A stretch of 64,000 bases of DNA from VRUE01 sp036376915 (GTDB taxonomy: Bacteria > Actinomycetota > Thermoleophilia > Solirubrobacterales > 70-9). The stretch lies in assembly GCA_036376915.1 (NCBI GenBank), contig DASUZK010000059.1, forward strand, positions 1 to 64,000. The letters run 5' to 3'. The translations under genes were made by a program, and so were the position numbers. Below the pieces are notes generated by a model. It searched no databases, had not been told where the DNA came from, and was given only the letters and a program-made list of their open reading frames with translations. Positions 50,908-57,503 of this stretch are shown here, one piece after another (position 1 is the stretch's first letter; every line of letters begins with the position of its first letter).

Positions 50908-51386
50908 TCGGCGACGAGCGGTGCAACCACGACGCAACGGTGGGGGTCGTCGCCTTCGCTGTAGGTCTCGACGCCGGAGCGCTCCTTGAGGTGCTCGTGG
51001 ACGACCCGCCGCTCCTGCGCGCTCATCGGATCCATCTCCACCGAGTGACCGCCGCTCAGAGCCTGCTCCGCAGCCCGGTCAGCGCGGGCCGTCAGCGTCT
51101 CCCGGCGGCGCTCCCGGTAGCCGGCCGCGTCGATCACGACCCGCTTGCGATCCCGGAGCCCACGGAAGGCAGCCTGGTAGGCGAGCAGCTGAAGCGCGTC
51201 GATCGTCTGCCCCCTCTTGCCGATCAAGAGGCCATAGTCGTCGCCCCCGTCAACCGAGGCCGTGATCCGATCGTCGTCCTCGACGATCTCGACGTCCCCA
51301 TCCAGGTCCAGCTCGTCCAGGACGCCCTCGACCAGCTCCCTCACACGCTCTGCCGGCTCCGCAGGCCAATCTGCGATCTCACCCAT
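50904..51386 (-). CDS. jag: KH/R3H RNA-binding protein Jag (KhpB-like)
   Basis: This 160-residue protein has a KH-type domain with YGLLIGKRGQTIDALQLL (about 51-68) and an R3H domain with MDPMSAQERRVVHEHL (about 117-132). The N-terminal Jag_N domain of Bacillus KhpB is absent; this short form is usual in actinobacteria. It binds RNA and sits in the conserved rpmH-rnpA-yidD-yidC-jag-rsmG order. Confidence 0.93.
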   Translation of the reverse strand: MGEIADWPAEPAERVRELVEGVLDELDLDGDVEIVEDDDRITASVDGGDDYGLLIGKRGQTIDALQLLAYQAAFRGLRDRKRVVIDAAGYRERRRETLTARADRAAEQALSGGHSVEMDPMSAQERRVVHEHLKERSGVETYSEGDDPHRCVVVAPLVAE

Positions 51387-51482
51387 AAGCCGGGAGTCTA
51401 TTGGCGAGGAGTTGCTGGCGCGGCGGGTCCTGTCGCCGTAGCTCGACCAGGGCTGGGACGAGAAAGCTTGGGGTGTCTGAAG

Positions 51483-51614
51483 AGCCCGGTGGGGAGGGGT
51501 TTTGGGATCCTCGCGAAGCGGCCCCCGGCAAGGTGATTCTCAGCCGCGAAGCGGCACCAGGTTGCACCGCCGCGGGCGGTGCAATGGGATCCCAAAACCC
51601 CTCCCCACCGGGCT
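51483..51614. repeat. Palindrome E, yidC-jag gap
   Basis: 28-bp perfect inverted arms (51483-51510 starting AGCCCGGTGGGGAGGGG, and 51587-51614) enclose 76 bases. Inside are two copies of CGCGAAGCGGC about 34 bases apart and a perfect hairpin TTGCACCGCC, GCG, GGCGGTGCAA. It fills most of the 233-base gap, which otherwise shows nothing recognisable. Confidence 0.85.
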
Positions 51615-51619
51615 CCCGA

Positions 51620-52369
51620 TTACCGCCGCTTCTTCTTTTTCCTAGGCGACGGGGGGGGTGGCTTCGCTGCCTGAACCTCTGCCGGCGTAGGCACATGCGG
51701 CGCAGGGATCAGTTTCTGGATCGTGTACTGCTGTCCGATCGTCCAGACGTTGGTCGTAATCCAGTAGAGGACGAGGCCGGCTGGGAAGTTGATCACGAAG
51801 GGGACGAAGATGAGCGGCAGGACGAACATCATCACCCGCTGGCTTTTGTCGGCGGTGATCGCCATGACCATCCCGGAGATCAACTGCGTGCCGACGTAGA
51901 GGATGAGCAGGGCGATCAGTTCGCCGCCGGTGGCCTTGGCCGTCAGGTCGCTGATGAAGAGGAAGGAGGCTTCGGAGCCGCACTCGCCCGCCTTGCACCC
52001 GATGTCATCCGGAAGCTCGTTCTGCAGCAGGTAGAAGAGGGTGATGAAGACCGGCAGCTGTGCCAGCAGCGGAATGCAGGAGGCAAAGGGGTTGACTTTG
52101 TTCTCCTGGTAGAAGCGCATCATCTCCTGCTGCATGCGCTGACGGTCGTTTTTGTATTTCGCCTGGATCTCTTTGATCTGCGGCTGCAGGGCCTGCAGGG
52201 CCCGCATGCCCTTCAGCTGTTTGTAGGTGAGCGGGATCAGCAGCGTCCGCGTCACGATCGTCAGCGCGATGATCGCGCCACCCCAGCTGAGACCGACGCT
52301 GTCGTGGAAGAACTTGAGGACTTCGTTGGCGACGTCGATCAGCGGCTGGAGGATGTTCGCCGGGATCAT
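51620..52369 (-). CDS. yidC: Membrane protein insertase YidC/Oxa1
   Basis: This 249-residue short Gram-positive-type YidC has five membrane helices and the hydrophilic-groove arginine Arg41 in IVTRTLLIPLTYKQLKGM. A cytoplasmic coiled hairpin (about 60-95, QPQIKEIQAKYKNDRQRM) and a very basic tail (SPRKKKKRR) follow. No lipobox cysteine. A Cys-rich loop (DIGCKAGECG) lies between helices 2 and 3. It inserts proteins with or without SecYEG. Start overlaps the yidD stop by 4 bases. Confidence 0.95.
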   Translation of the reverse strand: MIPANILQPLIDVANEVLKFFHDSVGLSWGGAIIALTIVTRTLLIPLTYKQLKGMRALQALQPQIKEIQAKYKNDRQRMQQEMMRFYQENKVNPFASCIPLLAQLPVFITLFYLLQNELPDDIGCKAGECGSEASFLFISDLTAKATGGELIALLILYVGTQLISGMVMAITADKSQRVMMFVLPLIFVPFVINFPAGLVLYWITTNVWTIGQQYTIQKLIPAPHVPTPAEVQAAKPPPPSPRKKKKRR

Positions 52370-52638
52370 GTGTGCACCTCACCGTGGTGGGTGGCGGGGT
52401 CGACCGGCCCGACTCGCAGCGTGAAGCGCTCGGGGACCGGGTCGAAGCCGCCGTGGCTGAAGGGATTGCAGCGCAGAAGGCGCCAGGTGCCGAGGAGGGC
52501 GCCGCGCAGGGCGCCGAATCGCTGCACGGCTTCGGCGGTGTAGGTGGAGCAGGTCGGCTCGTAGCGACAGCGGCGCGGCATCGAGGGGGAGACCCAGCGT
52601 CGGTAGGCGGCGATCAGGCCTAGGAGTGGTCGTTTCAC
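52366..52638 (-). CDS. yidD: Membrane protein insertion efficiency factor YidD
   Basis: This 90-residue protein contains the conserved block YRRWVSPSMPRRCRYEPTCS (residues 12-31) and LLRCNPFSHGGFDPVP (about 54-69). It has an amphipathic N-terminal helix that binds the inner membrane face. GTG at 52638 overlaps the rnpA stop and also falls within a parS-like palindrome. Confidence 0.94.
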   Translation of the reverse strand: MKRPLLGLIAAYRRWVSPSMPRRCRYEPTCSTYTAEAVQRFGALRGALLGTWRLLRCNPFSHGGFDPVPERFTLRVGPVDPATHHGEVHT

Positions 52639-52646
52639 GTGGAACG
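52631..52646. promoter_or_regulatory. parS-like ParB binding site
   Basis: CGTTTCACGTGGAACG matches the parS consensus TGTTTCACGTGAAACA at 13 of 16 positions, including the central TTTCACGTG. It overlaps the yidD start and the rnpA end, about 0.7 kb from dnaA and 3.2 kb from parB. It is the only such site noticed in the window. Confidence 0.7.
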
Positions 52647-53003
52647 CCTCCCTCGGCCGCCGGTCAGCGCCTCTTCGAGGCTCGCCCGCACTCCCGCTGC
52701 CCCGTCGCGCTCGACCAGGTCGCCGATCTCGGGCCGGGCGACCAAGACGAAGTCGTGGTCGGCGGGGAGCTGGTCGGACAGGCCCCAGAAAGCCTCGCGC
52801 ATGACCCGCTTGACGCGGTTGCGGTCGACGGCCCCGCCGATCTTGCGGCTCACCGAGACACCGAGCCTCACTTCGTCAGCCTCTTCGCTCTTACGGGGGA
52901 ACCTGTAGAGGACGAGGTAGCGGGTCGCATGTGATGATCCGTCGCGGTAGACGCGGTCGAACTCGCCGCTGCGCGAGAGCCGGCGACGTCTCGACGGCGC
53001 CAT
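52635..53003 (-). CDS. rnpA: Ribonuclease P protein component
   Basis: This 122-residue RnpA has the RNR motif in SVSRKIGGAVDRNRVKRVMRE (about 50-70), a basic N-terminus and the family-typical SGEFDRVYRDG start. It is the protein cofactor of the RNase P ribozyme that matures tRNA 5' ends. It overlaps yidD by 4 bases and lies downstream of rpmH across a gap holding an imperfect palindrome. Confidence 0.94.
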   Translation of the reverse strand: MAPSRRRRLSRSGEFDRVYRDGSSHATRYLVLYRFPRKSEEADEVRLGVSVSRKIGGAVDRNRVKRVMREAFWGLSDQLPADHDFVLVARPEIGDLVERDGAAGVRASLEEALTGGRGRRST

Positions 53004-53032
53004 TAGCGTCTTGTCTCGTGACGTTGGCCAGG

Positions 53033-53097
53033 AAATGACGCGGTCCAGGCGCCGTCAGACAGGGACGCAGTATGGCGGTGATCTGGGGCCGTCATTT
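53033..53097. repeat. Imperfect palindrome F, rnpA-rpmH gap
   Basis: AAATGACG (53033-53040) and CGTCATTT (53090-53097) pair, followed inward by CCAG/CTGG and a loop containing GGGACGCAG, which recalls the AGGACGCAGG block of palindromes B1 and B2. The arms are partly degraded. It may be an old member of the B group (weak). Confidence 0.5.
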
Positions 53098-53123
53098 GCG
53101 GTCGACGTCGCGTGACAAGGCGC

Positions 53124-53258
53124 TCAGGGAGTGAGGCGCTTCCGGCCTTTGTGGCGCCGGCGCTTGAGGATCGCCCGGCCGCCCCGGGTGCTCATACGTG
53201 CCCGGAACCCGTGGGTCTTCGCCCGCTTCCGCTTCTTCGGCTGATAAGTCCGCTTCAT
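53124..53258 (-). CDS. rpmH: 50S ribosomal protein bL34
   Basis: This 44-residue protein starts MKRTYQPKKRKRAKTHGF, followed by RARMSTRGGRAILKRRR and HKGRKRLTP, a textbook bL34. It diverges from dnaA, and the rpmH-dnaA gap (53259-53377) is the other classical location for origin elements, though no DnaA boxes stand out there. Confidence 0.96.
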   Translation of the reverse strand: MKRTYQPKKRKRAKTHGFRARMSTRGGRAILKRRRHKGRKRLTP

Positions 53259-53377
53259 CGGCCGTCGCAGTATACGGATCGCTTTTCAACCTGCGCGCCG
53301 GCAACGCCTCAGGCTTTCTTCGGGATTTGCGGGCGGGCCGATTTCGCGGCTCCCGGCCGTCGCTATGGTCGCCGTCG

Positions 53378-54700
53378 GTGGCGGACCGGGCGGCGAAATC
53401 CGAGCTTGACCGTACCTGGGAGCAGGTCCAGGAGCGGTTGCGCGCGTCTGTGCCCGCTTCCACTTTCCAGCTCTGGCTCGAGCCGCTGAGGGCCTCTGGG
53501 ACACGGGCGGGCGTCCTATATCTCTCGGCGCCCGACAACATCCGTGCCTGGGCAGAGCGCCGGTACACCGGACTGATTCGCGAGGCGCTGAGGGCAAGCG
53601 GCTCCGAGTTGACCGACGTCAGGTTCGCCGAGAGCGGGGATGACGAGCCGATCGGAGCCGACCCCGATCTCGATCTCAACGTCAACTACACCTTCGACCG
53701 ATTCGTGATCGGGGAGGGGAACCATGTCGCCCACGCCGCGGCCCTCGCCGTCGCGGAGGCGCCCTCGGAGGCCTACAACCCGCTCTTCCTCCACGGCCCC
53801 CCGGGCCTTGGCAAGACGCATCTCCTGGTGGCGATCGCCAACTACCTCGGCGGCTCGGCGCCCACCCTCGGCGTCCGCTACACCACCGCAGAGCGCTTCA
53901 CCAACGAGTTCGTCGCCGCGCTGCGCACACAGGGCGCCGATGAGTTCAAGCGCCGGTACCGAGACCTCGACGTGCTGCTCGTCGACGACGTCCAGTTCCT
54001 CGAGGGCAAGCGCCACACCGAGGACGAGTTCTTCCACACCTTCAACGCGCTCTACGAGGGCGGCAGCCAGATAGTCCTCTCCGCGGACCGGATTCCGAGC
54101 GAGCTCTCGACCCTCGAGGGGCGGCTGCGGGATCGTTTCGAGTGGGGCCTGACGGTTGCCGTCGAGCCTCCCAACCTGGCGACGCGCCTCACCGTCTTGC
54201 GCCGCCTCGTTCGCGAGGCCGGAGTCGACGCCGAAGGCGACGTCCTGACCGAGCTTGCGCGACGGATCGACGCCAACGTGCGCCAGCTCCACGGGGCGCT
54301 CACCCGCGTGATCGCCCATGCCTCGCTCACCGCGAAGCCGGTTAGCGCCGAGCTCGTCGACGCCGTGGTCCCGAAGGCTTCGCGCTCGAGAGAAGCCAGC
54401 CCGGTAGAGGAGATCCAGCACCGCGTGTCGGCTGCCTTCGGCATCTCGCGTGCCGAGCTCGTCGGCTCCACGCGCGCCGCCGCCCCCCTGCGCGCCCGCC
54501 AGGTCGCGATCTACCTCACCCGTGAGCTGACCGACCTCTCGCTTCCCCAGATCGGGCGGCTCTATGGCGGGCGCGATCACTCGACCGTGCTCAACTCGAT
54601 TCGCCGGGTCGAAGCTCGGTTCGGCGAGGATGCCGAGCTCGCCGACCGGGTCGAGCAACTCCGCTCCGCAATCCACAACGGCTCCACAGGCTCTGCCTGA
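53378..54700 (+). CDS. dnaA: Chromosomal replication initiator DnaA
   Basis: This 440-residue DnaA has domain I at about 8-75 (TWEQVQERLRASVPASTFQLW) and a short domain II. The AAA+ domain has Walker A GPPGLGKT at 140-147 and Walker B LLVDDVQF at 200-207; domain IV has the signature GGRDHSTVLNSIRRVE near residue 405. The GTG at 53378 is chosen because upstream open sequence overlaps rpmH and does not resemble DnaA. It is shorter than many actinobacterial DnaA proteins, mostly through domain II. Confidence 0.95.
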   Translation: MADRAAKSELDRTWEQVQERLRASVPASTFQLWLEPLRASGTRAGVLYLSAPDNIRAWAERRYTGLIREALRASGSELTDVRFAESGDDEPIGADPDLDLNVNYTFDRFVIGEGNHVAHAAALAVAEAPSEAYNPLFLHGPPGLGKTHLLVAIANYLGGSAPTLGVRYTTAERFTNEFVAALRTQGADEFKRRYRDLDVLLVDDVQFLEGKRHTEDEFFHTFNALYEGGSQIVLSADRIPSELSTLEGRLRDRFEWGLTVAVEPPNLATRLTVLRRLVREAGVDAEGDVLTELARRIDANVRQLHGALTRVIAHASLTAKPVSAELVDAVVPKASRSREASPVEEIQHRVSAAFGISRAELVGSTRAAAPLRARQVAIYLTRELTDLSLPQIGRLYGGRDHSTVLNSIRRVEARFGEDAELADRVEQLRSAIHNGSTGSA

Positions 54701-54836
54701 CAGCCGACGCCGGTGTAAGAATCAGTGCCCTTCCACAGATCAGCCCACAACCCGCGAAGCCATTGCCGGAGCGGCATGCCGCTCGCTTTCGCGCTTTTCA
54801 ACAAGCCCTAATCCAACTCAAGAAAGCCTTCGTCAC
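54669..54836. other. Candidate oriC (dnaA-dnaN junction)
   Basis: Four same-direction DnaA-box-like sequences with TCCACA or CCCACA cores occur at 54669-54677, 54680-54688, 54728-54736 and 54740-54748, followed by TTTTCAACA and a relatively AT-rich stretch up to dnaN. They deviate from TTATCCACA in the first positions. The switch of gene direction at dnaA supports an origin here. No strict consensus box was found. Confidence 0.6.
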
Positions 54837-55943
54837 TTGAAGCTGACAACCAAACGCGATGAGCTGGTCGCGAAGCTCTCAATCGTTTCCCGCGCGGTTT
54901 CGACACGAGCCGCTACCCAGTCGCTCTCGGGGATCCTGATCGGTGTCGAAGAGGGTGGCGTCAGCCTCTGCGCAACCGACCTCGAGATGGGGCTGAAGAC
55001 CGATCTGGCGGCCGAGGCGGACGGCACCGGCTCGATTCTCCTTCCCGGCCGACTCCTCGCCGAGCTCGCCCGCTCCCTCGGCGATCCGACGGTGGAGATC
55101 GAGCTGCGCGAGTCCGAGCGCGACGTCGAGATTCGCAGCGGCGGCTCCAGCTTCCACCTGCGGACCCTTCCCAGCGAGGATTTCCCCAAGCTGCCGGACG
55201 AGGAGGGCGAGCCCTTGACGATCCCGGCGGCGGCGCTGGCAGCGGCCGTCGACCTCGTCGCCGGCGCCGCATCCCGCGACGACATGCGGCCGGTGCTGAC
55301 GGGGGTCCTGGTCAGCGCCAGCGGCTCCGAGATGACCATGGTCGCGACCGACTCCTACCGACTCGCGGTCAAGCGCACCGAGCTCGAGCAGGAGATCGGC
55401 GGCGAGCTGCAGGCCAACATTCCCGCCCGCGCCCTGCGCGAGCTCGGGCGGATCGTCTCCAGCGACGGCGTCGGGACGGTCTCGGTGGCCCTTCTCCCCA
55501 ACCAGGCCGTCTTCAAGGCAGGGGAGATCCTCCTCAACACGAGGCTGATCGACGGCCAGTTCCCCAACTTTCGACAGCTCTTGCCGGAGTCCTACGAGCA
55601 CGACGTCAGGTTGCCGCGGCCCGAGCTGCTCGACGTGATCCGCCGCGTCAGTCAGCTCGCCCAGCGCAACGCTCCGCTGAGGCTGTCTTTCTCCTCGGGC
55701 GAGCTGACCGTGGCAGCCTCGACCCCCGACGTCGGCGACGCCGAAGAGACGATGCCGGCGGCGTTCGAGGGGGAGGCGCTGGAGATCGGCTTCAACCCCG
55801 ACTTCCTGCGCGAGGGGATCGAAAGCGTCGAGGGCGACGAGGTGATGTTGCGTCTGATCTCACCGCTGCGGCCGGGACTGCTTCAGCCGGTCGACAACGA
55901 AGACTTCCGCTACCTGGTGATGCCGATCCGCCTCAACGTGTGA
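54837..55943 (+). CDS. dnaN: DNA polymerase III beta sliding clamp
   Basis: This 368-residue clamp has three similar domains. LVAKLSIVSRAVSTRAATQSL opens it, GGSSFHLRTLPSEDFPKL and VATDSYRLAVKRTEL mark domains 1-2, and it ends with the family-typical RYLVMPIRLNV. The TTG at 54837 begins the standard LKLTTKRDEL N-terminus; upstream open sequence lies in dnaA and the origin. It tethers the polymerase to DNA. Confidence 0.95.
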   Translation: MKLTTKRDELVAKLSIVSRAVSTRAATQSLSGILIGVEEGGVSLCATDLEMGLKTDLAAEADGTGSILLPGRLLAELARSLGDPTVEIELRESERDVEIRSGGSSFHLRTLPSEDFPKLPDEEGEPLTIPAAALAAAVDLVAGAASRDDMRPVLTGVLVSASGSEMTMVATDSYRLAVKRTELEQEIGGELQANIPARALRELGRIVSSDGVGTVSVALLPNQAVFKAGEILLNTRLIDGQFPNFRQLLPESYEHDVRLPRPELLDVIRRVSQLAQRNAPLRLSFSSGELTVAASTPDVGDAEETMPAAFEGEALEIGFNPDFLREGIESVEGDEVMLRLISPLRPGLLQPVDNEDFRYLVMPIRLNV

Positions 55944-55953
55944 GGTTGGTCGG

Positions 55954-57045
55954 GTGCTGGTCACGGCCGTCGAAGCGAGGCCGCTGAGGAGCCTGGCGCA
56001 GGCGCGGGTCGAGCTGGGCCCGGGAATCGTCAGCCTCGTCGGTCCCAATGGGATCGGCAAGACGAACCTGCTCGAGGCGCTCTACTTCGCCCTTACGGGC
56101 CGCTCCTTCCGGTCCGCCGACCGGCGCGACCTGATCCCGTTCGGCGAGTCCTTCGCCCGCGCCGAAGCGACGGTGCGCGACGAAGACGGCATCGAGCGCC
56201 GGCTGCTCGCTTCGGTGAGCCGGGCCGAGGGTCGCCGGCACCTGCTCGACGGCAGCGCCGCCGACCCGACCACGATCTCCCATAGCCGCCCCCCCGTCGC
56301 CGTCTTCGCTCCCGACCGACTCACCCTGATCAAGGGCCCGCCGGCGGAACGGCGGGCTCACCTCGACGGCTTCCTCGCCGCCCGCTGGCCCGCCCGCGCC
56401 GACCTGCGCAAGCGATTCGGGCAGACGCTCGCCCAGCGCAACGCCCTGATCGGGCGCATTGCCTCGGGCCGAGGAACGCCCGGCGACCTCGACGTCTGGG
56501 ACGAGACGATGGCAGCCGCAGCCGCAGCGCTGGTGGCCGCCCGTCTCGAGGCGGTCTCCGAGCTGGCCGAGCCTTTCGCGAGCGCCGCGGAGGAGCTCGG
56601 GATGGAGGGGGCCGCGACGATCGAGTACGCACCCCGCGCCACGGGCTCGGCCGCGGAGATCCGCGCCGGCTTGGCCGAGCGACGCGACGCCGACGTCCGC
56701 CTCGGCCGCAGCTCCTGGGGCCCTCACCTGGACGAGCTGAAGATCGAGCGCGACGGCCGCTCGCTACGCCGCTACGGCTCGCAGGGACAGCAGCGAGCGG
56801 CGCTTCTCGCCCTTCTGTTCGCCGAGCGCGACACGCTCCTCGAGGCCCGCCGCGTGGTGCCGCTGCTGTTGCTCGACGACGTCATGAGCGAGCTGGATCC
56901 GGGTCGCCGGGAGCGCCTGGTCGAGCGGCTCGCGACCGGAGGGCAGGCCCTGATCACCGCGGCGTCGATGGACTCCCTGCCCGACCGGGCAAGCGGATCC
57001 GTCGTGCGAATGCCGCTCGTCGTCGCCGAGGCCGCGGCGGCGTGA
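55954..57045 (+). CDS. recF: DNA replication/repair protein RecF
   Basis: This 363-residue SMC-like ATPase has Walker A GPNGIGKT at 30-37, TGRSFRSADRRDLI, the signature-like RYGSQGQQRAALLALLFAE and Walker B LLLLDDVMSELD. RecF helps load RecA at gapped DNA. GTG start 10 bases after dnaN; its end overlaps the next gene by 4 bases. Confidence 0.95.
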   Translation: MLVTAVEARPLRSLAQARVELGPGIVSLVGPNGIGKTNLLEALYFALTGRSFRSADRRDLIPFGESFARAEATVRDEDGIERRLLASVSRAEGRRHLLDGSAADPTTISHSRPPVAVFAPDRLTLIKGPPAERRAHLDGFLAARWPARADLRKRFGQTLAQRNALIGRIASGRGTPGDLDVWDETMAAAAAALVAARLEAVSELAEPFASAAEELGMEGAATIEYAPRATGSAAEIRAGLAERRDADVRLGRSSWGPHLDELKIERDGRSLRRYGSQGQQRAALLALLFAERDTLLEARRVVPLLLLDDVMSELDPGRRERLVERLATGGQALITAASMDSLPDRASGSVVRMPLVVAEAAAA

Positions 57046-57347
57046 GCAGACGAAGAGCGCCCCGGCCGGCCGTGACTGCACTGCGTGCCGCCCTCGACCG
57101 AGCGGCGCCGAAGACGCCGCTCGCCGCCCTTCAGGTCGCCTGGGCGGAGACCGTGGGGGAGCAGATCGCCGCCGTCGCCACCCCCGTCTCCGAGCGTGCG
57201 GGGGAGGCCGTGGTGAGCTGCTCGGATTCCGTCTGGGCGCAGGAGTTGGATTTGATGCAGGGGCAGCTCTTGGAGCGCCTCGAGAAGCGCCTCGGAGAGC
57301 AGGCGCCTCGGAGTTTGCGGTTCCGTGTGGAAGATGACCAAAAGTAA
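57042..57347 (+). CDS. dciA: DciA-like (DUF721) helicase operator
   Basis: This 101-residue DUF721 protein has a basic N-terminus, LAALQVAWAETVGEQIAAVA (about 25-44), then VVSCSDSVWAQELDLMQGQLL. This is the KH-like DciA fold that helps load DnaB in most bacteria. Its place between recF and gyrB is classical for actinobacteria. Length is in the normal short range. Confidence 0.88.
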   Translation: MSRRRAPRPAVTALRAALDRAAPKTPLAALQVAWAETVGEQIAAVATPVSERAGEAVVSCSDSVWAQELDLMQGQLLERLEKRLGEQAPRSLRFRVEDDQK

Positions 57348-57503
57348 TTTAAATTATGCGGATTTGCAGGGCTTTTGGCTTAGGTCGGCCGGCCCTCGAA
57401 GGACCCGAACTGGTATCCTTATGTCTACTTGCGTTTCTGCCCTGACCCTGTGCGGCGCGCGTCCACGGAGTCGGGGTTTTCTATGAGAGCGGGAAGGGAC
57501 TAA

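Noticed and set aside
53198..53377. Longer DnaA N-terminus
   Set aside because: It would overlap rpmH and has no similarity to DnaA domain I.
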